DNA from: a virus
Direction: 5' to 3' (one strand)
Length of the DNA: 62,810 bases
IMG/VR virus record: IMGVR_UViG_3300025652_007521
Span: 1 to 62,810 of that record
The first letter of the stretch is position 1. The number at the start of each line of letters is the position of its first letter. The position numbers and the translations under genes are program-made. Shown piece after piece: positions 33,701 to 43,700 of the stretch. The notes below the pieces were generated by a model. The model was not told where the DNA came from and made no database searches. It was given only the letters and a program-made list of their open reading frames with translations.

Positions 33701-34546
33701 AATTTATCTGCTAGCTTTAAAACTATTACTGGTAGATCAATGGACGGCGATAGAGCAGCAAGCCATGGCCAACAAATGGATTATGCTTCAGTAGGCTCTG
33801 AAGTTCTTACGTTAAATCAATCTTTAGATACTGAGTTCCCATGTCTAATTGCATCAGAAAAGAATGAGATTCTAAAGGCAAGTATAATACAGTCAAGTTT
33901 CCTCAACAAGTCATTTTCTGTTACAATTAACTTTACTAATGATTCTAATTTCCTATCACCAGTTATTGATGGAAGAAGAAACTCACTATTTTTAACACAA
34001 AATAGAATAAGCGATCCTGGATCTTATAATCAATATGCACCAGATGGTTCACTAAACTTTTATTATGAATCTGTTCAAGATGTAACACAATCTCCCGGAG
34101 ATACAATAACTCCTTCAAGTTCTACTCAAGATGCATTTTATAATAATAAGTCGGCAGCTGGTAGATATTATACTCCTGATACATCACCCATCGGTGTAAG
34201 TAATATAAATAATTACATAACTAGAAATGTATCATTGGAAGATAGCGCTAATGAATTAAGAGTTCTTGCTAATGTATTAAGAGGCAAAGATTCGAATGTT
34301 CATTTGTATTATAAAACATCTAGTAATTTAGATGATAACTTTAATCTACTTCCATGGACATATGCTGGACCAACTAATCCAATTTCAGAAGGTTCAGGCT
34401 TTGATAATGTTGAATGGGTTATTAATCCAGGATCAGGTCCAGGTTGGCGTGGATTTAGTGTTTTTGCATTAAAAATAGTATTAACTGGTAAAGATTCATC
34501 AAATGTACCAATGGTAAGGAACTTTAGAGCAATTGCAGCAACATAA
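27737..34546 (+). CDS. Giant DUF4815-type virion protein at the gp10 position
   Basis: 2269 aa. The N-terminal 250 residues (YHRVLFKPGVAVQARELTQMQ, then QIDYHGQYTFPDGARVVGG) are the DUF4815 attachment domain seen in marine T4-like baseplate and fibre proteins. The rest is a mosaic of beta domains: Gly-rich shafts, a module at about residues 1682-1750 (VVGDTYTIRNVG) shared with the 3350-aa protein, and a C-terminal jelly-roll (YYKTSSNLDDNFNLLPW to NFRAIAAT). It probably attaches to the wedge and serves as a platform or proximal fibre, like T4 gp10. The exact T4 counterpart cannot be decided by eye. Confidence 0.7.
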   Translation: MAITTLNKNPNSAYTLDDFDETKNYHRVLFKPGVAVQARELTQMQTAIQRQIDYHGQYTFPDGARVVGGKPSIEFNYDYIQIEDAFTSGGQAYVTSSYLADYKGSTIVGATSGVKATVLQAINQVGVDVNDSTKKGILENSGGDAITLYVQYTSGDGDAANGTGGTNKTFLAGEIIKLLAANGSEITSKKTRVGGFGNGDTLDGGSSSTATATEFIGTTFVDDPTSDSNIPAATAVGLGSQAVIEEGAYFIKGTFVYVPAQSVILDKYTNSPSYIIGLSVTESVVSATVDSTLNDNAAGTTNLAAPGADRYKITTKLIKTPKDANPNDEFNQYVLLLTTDEGIIASDKSNGDPNNTTEFSARLATRTKEESGNYSISPFKYDVRNYLNNEGGNNGFKTAAAIIADGDAANTQAAKIYGNNHLAFGIEPNTMYVDGYRIENLKTRYIKIEKPRTDTLAFGDVEREINYGNFFIVDSSTVRGMPDINDYTIATLQNTSNNSTAIAHFKDITGAGPTSGRTQGKVRYEHVVAHASTNNFKKTASDGTVTTGVDLTVSNNVSGVGLIFDLEIMYDGSCIITMLDGGNNYATNWDLTIPASELGGGSTALHLDGTLLGIGTCRTRSLEKHPSSSDNSLARLHVFDVNMTRGSLTDVKHIVQEHEGGDGGDFQDFAATIPTAHIGKLFTNARSGGATSMLFRLPYRSIKHLGSHVSPTAEVPRVRLKKKVKFNKTANNSTSATFDLSTGESLYGNTGFLTQDGSGLAFTTNVTESGGTVTVTGLDATEDDADCNIIITIEKTQTDPTGNKSLRTKTAQWSQTGTAPFTGYKFDGYSEIRLHKPDVSRIYYAYDNSTKISGTTAATVNTIGSTTLKLTASVSGIIPGMQIVKASTDTGNLEPISYGTVVSVEVDGGVTVLTLSKPLIEAANSQGIILFDNIKDQFTSDDGQREAYYDEAKLIPKNAGSVIADLRVKFKYYSHGTGDYFTIDSHSGDDKTYYARQFNGLPLRDCIDFRPVKAVTNGTNSPVLGKEFSSGTGGVVGKPPAQGEKVTTDMEFYLPRVDKIIVDKEGKFDVIKGETGLNPTIPEDRSNAMTLFTLFLNGFMFRAPPQKDYKVTTHNYKRYQMKDIGNLDKRIKKLEYYTSLNFLEASATNQHMVDDSGNPLFKNGIFVDSFKGHNKGNVNHPDYLNAIDKYQGVLRPHCNFRNVPLRRYANDMNQGTGTEPKSSKIALKNSIYTLPYTNTAFIEQPYAVDSIKVNPYNIFTWGGTMHLSPDSDEWLDTYHRPEVTIDQEGTSDALLATLLEENAIGTFWNEWETIYTGKDIDLVSERNMTLQATHGWKSGANTVDGIGGDWLSNQTHTYDFQRVDIDALLAEQDNPNHDWFDATATGGSGMRIKVNETIHEETTFHNQVREGFNNSIVWDTEYESQGSKVVETNVIPLMRPRHIYFRAEHLKPNTRFYPFFDGVDVSDYCVGVESNYGPNGFVEFSQQEQINVNANFNKTSSTPQGALISDAGGKLFGKFLIPNNAAGLRFKVGTKEFRLSDDSTNNTTTEVSYAEASYFAQGQAQYLEETIHSTRVPSIETTQLANSQTIREDAVTKVSQRVQYIDPLAQTFICDQSGGMYTTKLDLFVARADDTGGTAEKASIPLRVSLRLVENGIPTQKIVPGSDVTVYYNSQTNGHNANALVVGDTYTIRNVGNANWSNAGWTANHVGPNGDKHGSTPSVGDSFICSHATNGGGSTGIARAENTCYAGDITDDASVACPVTFEHPVYLSEATEYSVVLIASSELWKVYFSETGKYDITGNASQPAMIGKQPYNGVFFTSQNASTWSPHQLRDLKFNLYRANFDVNSSSSNDNYKINFVNDKLEADRLSSNPFHYISKDSSNTVIRVRHPNHGMYTGNQKGAASTSKNSNVVLSGCVSENNLTAANLNRSAGFTVHDIEHDSYCITVPGVATTLSIRGGGTNIFANGNAQFNSFYVYNENFQPSGTNLSASFKTITGRSMDGDRAASHGQQMDYASVGSEVLTLNQSLDTEFPCLIASEKNEILKASIIQSSFLNKSFSVTINFTNDSNFLSPVIDGRRNSLFLTQNRISDPGSYNQYAPDGSLNFYYESVQDVTQSPGDTITPSSSTQDAFYNNKSAAGRYYTPDTSPIGVSNINNYITRNVSLEDSANELRVLANVLRGKDSNVHLYYKTSSNLDDNFNLLPWTYAGPTNPISEGSGFDNVEWVINPGSGPGWRGFSVFALKIVLTGKDSSNVPMVRNFRAIAAT

Positions 34547-34550
34547 TACA

Positions 34551-34766
34551 ATGAAAGAAAGATATGAAAAAGTAGAAGATAATCCATCACTAGTTCGCGA
34601 TAACAGCTCTGGTGCGATTATAAATATAAATGAAACTGCATATAAAGCACGACTAAGGCAGATAGAAGAAACCAAAAATCAAGCTCAACAGGCTGAAAAG
34701 ATTGATAAGCTCGAATCAGACGTTGAAGAAATTAAAAACTTATTAAAACAACTAGTGAGTAAATAA
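34551..34766 (+). CDS. Small coiled-coil protein between giant virion genes
   Basis: 71 aa. It begins MKERYEKVEDNPSLVRDNSSGAI, a pattern common in marine T4-like phages next to fibre genes, and ends in a coiled coil (EKIDKLESDVEEIKNLLKQL). The start was set at ATG 34551, five bases after the upstream stop; a TTG at 34533 would overlap it. Its stop overlaps the start of the 3350-aa gene (TAATG). It may be an assembly cofactor for one of its giant neighbours. Confidence 0.72.
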   Translation: MKERYEKVEDNPSLVRDNSSGAIININETAYKARLRQIEETKNQAQQAEKIDKLESDVEEIKNLLKQLVSK

Positions 34767-37700
34767 TGGCGCAAAATAAAGAAATAAGAGTACCAAAAAC
34801 TTCATCGTTTGAAGAATGGAGACAATCCACTAACGAAATATCATTTGATCTAGGTCCTATTGAAAGTGATGATAATAAAAATGCTGATTCTCTGGATAAG
34901 GAAACTCGTCTTACCGACCAAGCTAAAATAATCAATGTATCTACTGGTGTATCTACTGCAACCTCTGTAGATGTTGGTGCTTCTGCTCCATGGCAAGGTT
35001 GGAACGATTTTTTCGCATTAGATGGTTCAACGGGCAAAGGCGCCTCTTTAGGTGGCTTTGGTGGTACATTGTCTGGCCTTGGTGTTGGTGGTACTGAAAT
35101 AGATGATCAGGAATTTAGTGTTGCTGCAAATGGTAATATTACCTTAGCTCCTAACACTAGTGTTTACGCCAGTAATGATCTACGCGCCACTCAAGGTGGT
35201 ACTAATTATGCTCAAAGCGGCGGTGATGGCGGAGCATATATCGAGTTTAATACTTTCCAAAAAAATACTGCGTGGAGAGGTAAAACCTTACAATTTACTG
35301 GTGATGTTAATAGTAATTCTTTACATTCAAGATATACTGTAGAAGCATATATTCGAACACTAGATATAACTAATAATTATGCTCTTCTTTCTGAAGCAAC
35401 AGCTGTAATAACTTCAGCAAATGATTGGGACATATCACTAGATATCGAAGAAGGTAGTAATGTTGAAGTTCAAGTTGGTTTCACCTTTGGTGGTCGAAAT
35501 GCTAATGTATCGGGTAGCTTTGACGATGGATCAATAGTTGTAAATAACGTTGAATTAAATGTATCTATTGGCGCAAGTGAAATCATTGATCTTGATGAAG
35601 AATTTATTCGAGATCAATCTAATGGTTCTAATGATGTTGGTATGAGAATTGATTTAGCTCCTGATAAAAAACTTGATATGACTGCAGGTTATATTATCAT
35701 GGACGGAGCATCTGGGCATCCTACTGACTTTGCGGTGGGTAATTCTGTTGTGCAGTTTACTGATAATAATAATAGTAATGAACGTGTGTTTACTGGTGAT
35801 ATTGTAGGTATTACAAAAGATTCTACTGGAAATAACATTTCAAAGCTGCTTATCACTAACGTTGTAGGTTCGTTTAATCCTGGGCTAAATTTAGGTTCAG
35901 AAACAAACTATTCAACACAAATAGTTCTTGCTGCTAGATTAGTTAGACAGGTTGTTGGTTCACTTGATTTTGGTTACGTTCGAGTATATAAAACAAATAG
36001 TGGTACTATAACAAAACTAGAACAAAGTGTTACTGCAGCAAATGGTTTCCACTTACCTCGTGCAACCTTTGCTCTTCCATTGACTTCAGGTAGCACATTA
36101 CCATCATCATTTATAGAAGGTGAAAGAATTTATCAAACCGCCGATGGTAACGTCGAGTCAGCATCAAACATTTCATCATTTAGTGCTGTTGTATTGCTTG
36201 GCACAACAACAGCTGGAAAGTACGCTTTAGGATCTCATGGCGGATTTATACTTTATGATGTAATTGGTACGTTTGATCCGAATCGTAGATTAAGAGGTAC
36301 TACTACTCCAAGTGCTACTGTTGAAGCTTCTCGCTTTAGTGCATCTCATGCTGATTGTTCAATAGATAATACATTCTCATCTATTATTCGATTAAACACT
36401 CCTGCAGTTACTGGTGATTCATATGAAATTGAATTTGCTAGTGCAGTTGATGCTATTGTGGAATTACAAGACGATATTGGTAAGATTGAAGATCTTCCGA
36501 CTAATACTGTTCAAGCAGGATTTGGTGCTACTGGAGACAGAAAAGCATTTGATACTACCGATCTTGTTACAACGTTGAATACATTACAAGATATGATTGG
36601 CAATGCTGAAATGCCAATCATTGCTAATAATGAGCATTTGATTCCAGCAAATGTGAATACTATTAGTGGCTTAGCTAAAAGCATAGTTGATTTTATTGGT
36701 GATACTAATCTATCAGATGCAAATTTAGGTGCTACTGCCAATACATCTTCTACTCTAACCAATGCAATTACAACAATTAAAAACTTTATTGGTAGTACAG
36801 ATATTTCTGATATTACTACTGGTGAAAATGTTACTACCACTATTGCTCAGCTTCATGATGAAGTCGGTGATGTTGAATTATTAGATGATACTGCTACAAC
36901 AAGTGCTGCTGGATTTAATACTAATGTTCTTACAACAGCTCTTATTGAATTAAGAACTCTTGTATGTCCTGGTGATATTGATGCAGCTAAGACCGCGTTG
37001 TCTGCTAATGTAGCACCTGCAGCAAACTTTGCTGCAACTACAAATACTGATGGTATTGTTGAATTACAAACTATTGTTGGTGATAGAGTTGGTATTAGTA
37101 CAGCTAATCTTATTGGTACTGCTGCTGCAACAAACAATATTGTTGCCCAAATTAATCATATTAAAGACGAAATTGGTACTGCTGCACTATTAACAACTTC
37201 TAATGGCGATATTGCATCTGCAATTAATGAGCTCGAAACAAATATCCGTGGAACAGTAAATAATTACACTATTACAGATAATCTGCCATCTGACATCACT
37301 TATACTGTCAATAATGGTATTATAACTGCGATTAATACTTTAACATCATTTGTCGGTGATACCAGCCTTGATGCGATAGGGTCTTCAAATACAATTACTT
37401 CAGCTGTCGATAAAATACATATTGAGCTTGGAGAGCCAGATGCTCTAAATTCTGCACCTACTGCATATAACGATACTAGTGGTCAAGAGACTGATGGTGT
37501 TGGTGGATTCAGAAATGCCGTAGCTGAAACAGCTTCTGAAGCAACAGTAGTATCAGCATTGACAGAATTAAGACAAGCGCTTGTTGGTAACACTGCAAAC
37601 TTAGCAGCAGTTACAAATGCTCGTATAGACACAGCAACTAGTGCGACAATTCAAAATGCAATTACTGACCTAGCTAATTTGGCTGGTTATAGTAAAACAA

Positions 37701-40700
37701 ACGTTATTGATTCAATATTAGAAATTCAAGATTTAATGGGTGATGTTACTTCACTCAATAATGCAGATAATGATTTTAATAGCGCGAGAATTACTGATTC
37801 ATTAGTTGAACTAAAAACAGCTCTTGTTGGTACTGGTGATCTTACAGATACAATTGCTACTTTAAATGTAAACGACGAAACTGATTTTTCAGCTACAACC
37901 GTTGTTAATGCTATTGGCGAACTTCAAACTGATCTTGGTCAACAAAGTTTACTAAGTGCATCACCATTCCATGCAGATTTATATACAACCACAGGATCAG
38001 ATGTATATGCTAGTACAGATTTTCAATTAGCAATTAATGGTATTACTGCTGCAATCGGTAATGCTGATATTGGTAACGCAATTAATAGTGGTAGTAATGA
38101 AACTCTCACACAAGCAATTAGACAATTAAGAATTGATATTGGTGATGTTGGTGATAGTGGTGTAAATCTGGCTGCAGCCATAGGTTATTCAGCAACTAAT
38201 TTAAAAGCGGCTGTACTTGAAATACAAGGTGATATTGGTGATGTAACTAATATCAATAATGCAGCTGGTTATGTAGCTACTAGTGCAGTCACTGGTATTA
38301 CTGAAATTCAAGGATTAATAGGTAATCCTGTTGCTACTGCTGCTAACTTAGGAGCAATCAATACTCGAGTCCAAAAAGATACAGATGCTGATGTTGATGC
38401 CGGTGAAACTACAATTCCAATGGCCGATACAACCGGTATCGTAGTAGGTATGACGGTTCTAAATATAGAAACTGGTCGTACAGATAGTATTGCAGCTGGA
38501 ACTAAAGTAACAACTGTTAATAGCGATAGCGTTGTGATATCACCCATTACTGATGGGGTAATTAACGACGGTGATACCTTACGATTTGATGTTTCTACTG
38601 TTGTAAATGCAATTAATGCAATCGATTCTCGTATTGGATCTGAAATAAATGCAGCAACAATGGGTACTACTGCAGCTACGTTAGTACCGGCAATTAAAGA
38701 AATTACTGATGAGCTAGGTGATGTAACTGCAGGTAACCTAGGTACTACATCAAGTACTATTGTGACATCGATAAGAGAATTAGTTGATGGAACAGGCGCT
38801 GCAACAAGGGCAGTTTCTGGTGTTACAGGTTTAAAGCCATCGGGTAAATTAGATAAAATATCTGGTACAAGTACTGTAACCAAAAATCCTACTGTAACAG
38901 CAAATACTGGCCAAGCAAATATTACTGTAGCAGACGCGTCTAATCTAGTTATAGGTGCAGTTGTTACAGGTACTAATATTCCATCTGATGCATATATTGA
39001 AAGCATTTCAAATAACGTTATTACATTAAATAAAAATATTACTGTTGCTAATGTTACAACTGGTACAACTCTTACATTTACTATGGATCAGTCAATTTTC
39101 AGTAATATTAACTTCTTTGCACCAGGTACAGCTGAAAACGAAGAAACTACATTAAAATTCGGGCCTAATACAATTCTTGATGTTTCTGAAGGAACATTAA
39201 AAATGTCTAGTGCTAGTGCTGCATTCCAGGTTCAAAGTACATACTTAAAATTACAAGGTACATCAAAAACTGGATCTGGTTTACAAATCGATCGCAGCGA
39301 AATGCCTAATGTTGCAATTGAAGCTAGCTCTGATGCATTTATTGAATGGCGAGAAGATTTAATTAGTAATAATAATCCAAGCTCTGCTCATAACCTTAAT
39401 GATCTAGCATGGCGCGTTAGAGGTTTAACTGCAGATGATACTAGTGCTGCGGCATATACTGTTCCTAACCTTGATTTCCAAAACGCATATCGTTTATTTG
39501 GTATTGGTATATTTAACAATGCTAATACTATGGATAACGTTACTGTAACATGGGATGCTACTGAAAAACACTTTAATGTTTCATTAAACGATACAACCAC
39601 TGATATGACGGGTGGTGGTACTGGACCTGCGGGATCTGGCGCAACAGCTGGTTTAACTGCATGGGGTACAGCTGGTAAGATGCCACAAATTCATGTTGAT
39701 CGTCAAGGGCGAATTGCAGGTATTGCAGAAGTTTCAATGACAGGCTTTTTAGGTAACTTTACACTTAAAGGAGACAGCGGCAGTGATCTATTAGTTGCTG
39801 CAGATAATAATGTTCACATTACAGGTACCGCAGGAGAAATTGAAACTTCTATATCAGATGTAAGTGGTACAAGAACAATTCAAGTTGGTTTACCAAGCAA
39901 TGTAGACGTAGATGGAGCATTAACAGTAGCTGGTGATATCGATTTCAATACAACCGGTACTGTTAGTATTGGTACAGCTGATACCGAAGTTAATATTCCT
40001 GGTGAACTAAACGTATTCAATCTAAATGTAAGTGGTACTCAAACAACATCTACTGTATCTAATACAACAATTAGTGGTGATGCTTTTGTACTAAGAGCTG
40101 AAAATAGTAATGTACCAGCTAATGACGATACTCCAAAATTTGTGGTTGGACGAGGATTTAATACAACTAAGAATATCACTCAACTTGTTGCCGGTTTGCG
40201 ATATAAGATTGTAAGCGGTACTGGATTTACTTCAGTAGGTGCAAGTAATAATAATGTTGGTACAATTTTTACAGCAACCGGCGCAGGAACGGGTTCATCT
40301 ACAGCTAAACTTCAACGAGACGAAGCAGCAATTGCATGGAGTGAACAATATGATCAATTCATATTAACTCGTGCTGGTACTGCTGGTGCAGTTAGTACTA
40401 ATACTCAGCAAGGTGCAATCATTGCTCAAGGCGATACGATTGGATCTGCTACTAAGTTTACTGTTGCTACAAACAGCACAAATGCCGATAGACAAGTGTT
40501 ATTTATGGCAGCTGACGGTACTTCATCACTTATGAGAGATGGTGGATTACACTATAATCCAAGTACTAATGTACTTAAAGTAAATCATGGCAGTAATTAT
40601 ACAACGATTTCTAATAGTGGTAATCATTTTGATTCAAATATTACTGTACGTGATACCGTCGGTAGTGGTGCTCGTCAAATTAAAATCGAAGGTGCCAATG

Positions 40701-43700
40701 CAATACTTCAGTTAGTCGAAAACGATGCTAATGTTGCTAATAATCCATCTTGGTGGCATGTCGCCGATGGCGGTCATTATAGCATACGTTTAAACAATAC
40801 TGGTGCATATCCTTTGCAAATTGGTACTAATGCTGACAATAACGCTGTTTCTCATATTGATTTAAATTATCATACAGATATAACTGGTGGTCTAGACGTA
40901 ATTAGTGGTGGTACTAATCTAAAAGGTTTACAGCAAGTCGGCTTGTTTACACAAATGCGAAATGATGTTACTCAGGTTGGTAGCACTTTAGGTCATACAA
41001 GCGGATCCACAAGTATTGGTGCAGAGTTTAAAGGCAGAGTTAATACATCAGGCGATTTGTCAGTACTTGAAATTAGAGATGAACGAGTTATAAGTCAAAC
41101 TGATGGTAGTGAATCTTTTGGAAGTGCAACAAAACAATTACAACATAAGATAAATGGTACTCGAATGAGTTTCCTTGAGTTCTACGGAACAAGCGGTAAT
41201 ACACACTTTGCTCAGCTTGGCGGTATATCTCATGAAGTTCGCAAATCTTATCTACTTGGTCAAGGCAATGGTGCTACCAGATTATATCATAATACTGCTG
41301 ATGCACAAGCATCTCAAGATGTTTTACAAACGAAATCAGGCGGTATTAACATTAGCGGTAACTTAGAAGCAGATTCGGCTGATGTAACTGGTGATTTAGT
41401 AATTGGTACATTTAAAACTCAAGCTTACGGTCAATCAAGTTTAGTACCAAAATCACCGGTACATATAATTAAAACTGTAAGCAATGGTACTACTAATACA
41501 TTGCTTACATTAGAAACAGTTCAAAGCGATATTACTACTACACCAAATAAACAAAACATTGATTTTAGAATACAAGATACTAATAATGCTGCAAATTTAG
41601 CAAGAATTTCAGCAGCAGTAGATCATGGTGCTAATGGTGGTACTTATGGTTCAGTATCTCATGGAGAAGCTTGTTCTAATTTAATTTTTGGCACAACGAA
41701 TAATGGTACATTCGGCGAGAAAATGATTATCACTGGTAGAGGAGCGGTTGGCATTGGTACACTCAATCCGACTGTAACTCTTGATGTTGATGGTACAGCT
41801 AAAGCTAGTAGTTTTGTTGTTATACGTGATGCAGCTTCAGAAATTAAAATACAAAAGTCAAGCGGTAATACTGCTTATATTAATAAAGTTATATTATCTA
41901 ATACTAATTTTAATGATAAAGGTGGTGCAATATTTGCACAAAGCTCACAAGTTGGTGCTGCAATAGGTGATAGTAGTACTCAAGCTACATTCACAGCTCG
42001 TAATAATAACGATTCATACTTACAAATAATTGATGAAAGGTCTAGACTTTCCGGAAGTTCCACTTCTCCTCGAGATTGGTCAAAATCTCATAAGAGAATC
42101 GAGTTTGGTATTGATAGTACTCGTATGGCTTATCTTGCTGCAAACTGGAATGAAAACTACGGCTTCGAAATTGGTAGTGCTAGTCGAAATACAACAGATC
42201 CATTTAGATCAAATGCACGGCCATGGATTAGATTTAGAAGAGCTGCTTCTTATAATGGTCCTGGTGCGGTAGAATTATATCATGGCAACACAGATGCAGC
42301 TGGGTCAACGAAGAAGTTTGAAACTTTAAATGTTGGTGCTAAAGTAACAGGTCAATTATCAACTACCGGTAAATTAGGAGTTGGTACTGATTCTCCAGAA
42401 TGTGACGGACTACACGTTACAAACCTGACTAGTAGTACGATCGCCGGCGCAACAATGGCAAATGCTAAGTTGCTGGTTGGTACTGCAGCTGATGGTATTG
42501 GTTTAGATAATAATGAAATAGTTTGCTCGGCTGGTAATTTTTATATCAGAACCCTTAACGGATCAGCAGGCCATATTAATTTTGGCACATCAACAAGTAA
42601 TAACATGGTACTTACTGACGGAGGTAATGTTGGTATTAATGTTGGTGATGCTCCAGGTCAAAAACTAGATGTTGGCGGTAATATTAAGCTAAGTGGTTTT
42701 ATCGATCAAAACGGTACTGGCACTAATGACTTCGAAGGTCAGATTGATTGTAATAAGGATGTTAAAACAACTGCTTCAGGCAAAGGTTTCTATGCATTTG
42801 GTGGTGGTAGTGATTACCTCAAAATGATTCATGACGGAGCTGGTGGTCATATTACTTCAAATGATAAGCTAGAAATCGAAACTCCGCTCTTTGAAGTTCG
42901 TAAATCTGCTGCTGGTGAGTTAATGATTAGAGCTACTAATGACAATTCAGTTGATCTATATTATAATAATGCACTAAGATTCAAAACTACTTCTACTGGT
43001 GCTTCATTACCGGGAACTAGTAGAGCTATAGAAGCTATCGCAAATAATCAGACTTTTGTTGATAATTCTAAATTACATGTTGCTGAAATTAATTTTGCCC
43101 AAGGTAATGCACCTACCGATAGTGCAGCAATAAGATATGTTTCTACTACTGATGGTGCCAGAAACAGATCAGCATTAGACTTTAGAATATCAGATGATTA
43201 TAGTAATACTGCATCAATGGCTGATAAATTTAGATTCCGTTTTGATCCAACTGGTACTACAGTTAATAGTGGTAATGAATATTCATTGATAGAAATATAT
43301 GCTAAGGCTAATGGTTCTACAATGATGGATCTAACTCCATCTCCTGGTGGTAGTTCAAATGTTAAGTCTGACGTATTTACTGGTGCTCTAACTGGTAATG
43401 CTTCAACTGCAACAACTCTATCTGCTACTCTTGCAGTTTCCAAGGGTGGTACTGGTAACACAGCATTTGCAGATAAGGCTGTTATTATTTCTCAGGACAG
43501 TGGTACTGATAAATTATCTGCTGTAACAATGTCCACAAACGGTCAACTACTTATTGGTGGTACGTCTGGTCCTGCCGCGGCAACGCTCAGTGCAGGAAAT
43601 GGTATTGATATTACTAATGGTAATGGAACTATTACTGTTACAGCTGAGACTGCAACCTCTGGTAATCCTGGTGTTGCTAAGTTTAATACCGCTAACTTCT

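Noticed and set aside
34204-34211. TATAAATA near the 3' end of the 2269-aa gene
   Set aside because: More than 300 nt before the next gene and in a low-complexity Asn-coding stretch. A second one near 34619 lies inside the 71-aa gene. Neither is convincing.
38308-39006. Long open frame on the minus strand (232 codons)
   Set aside because: It lies wholly inside the repeat region of the 3350-aa gene, has no ribosome site, and its composition mirrors the opposite-strand repeats. It is a shadow frame.
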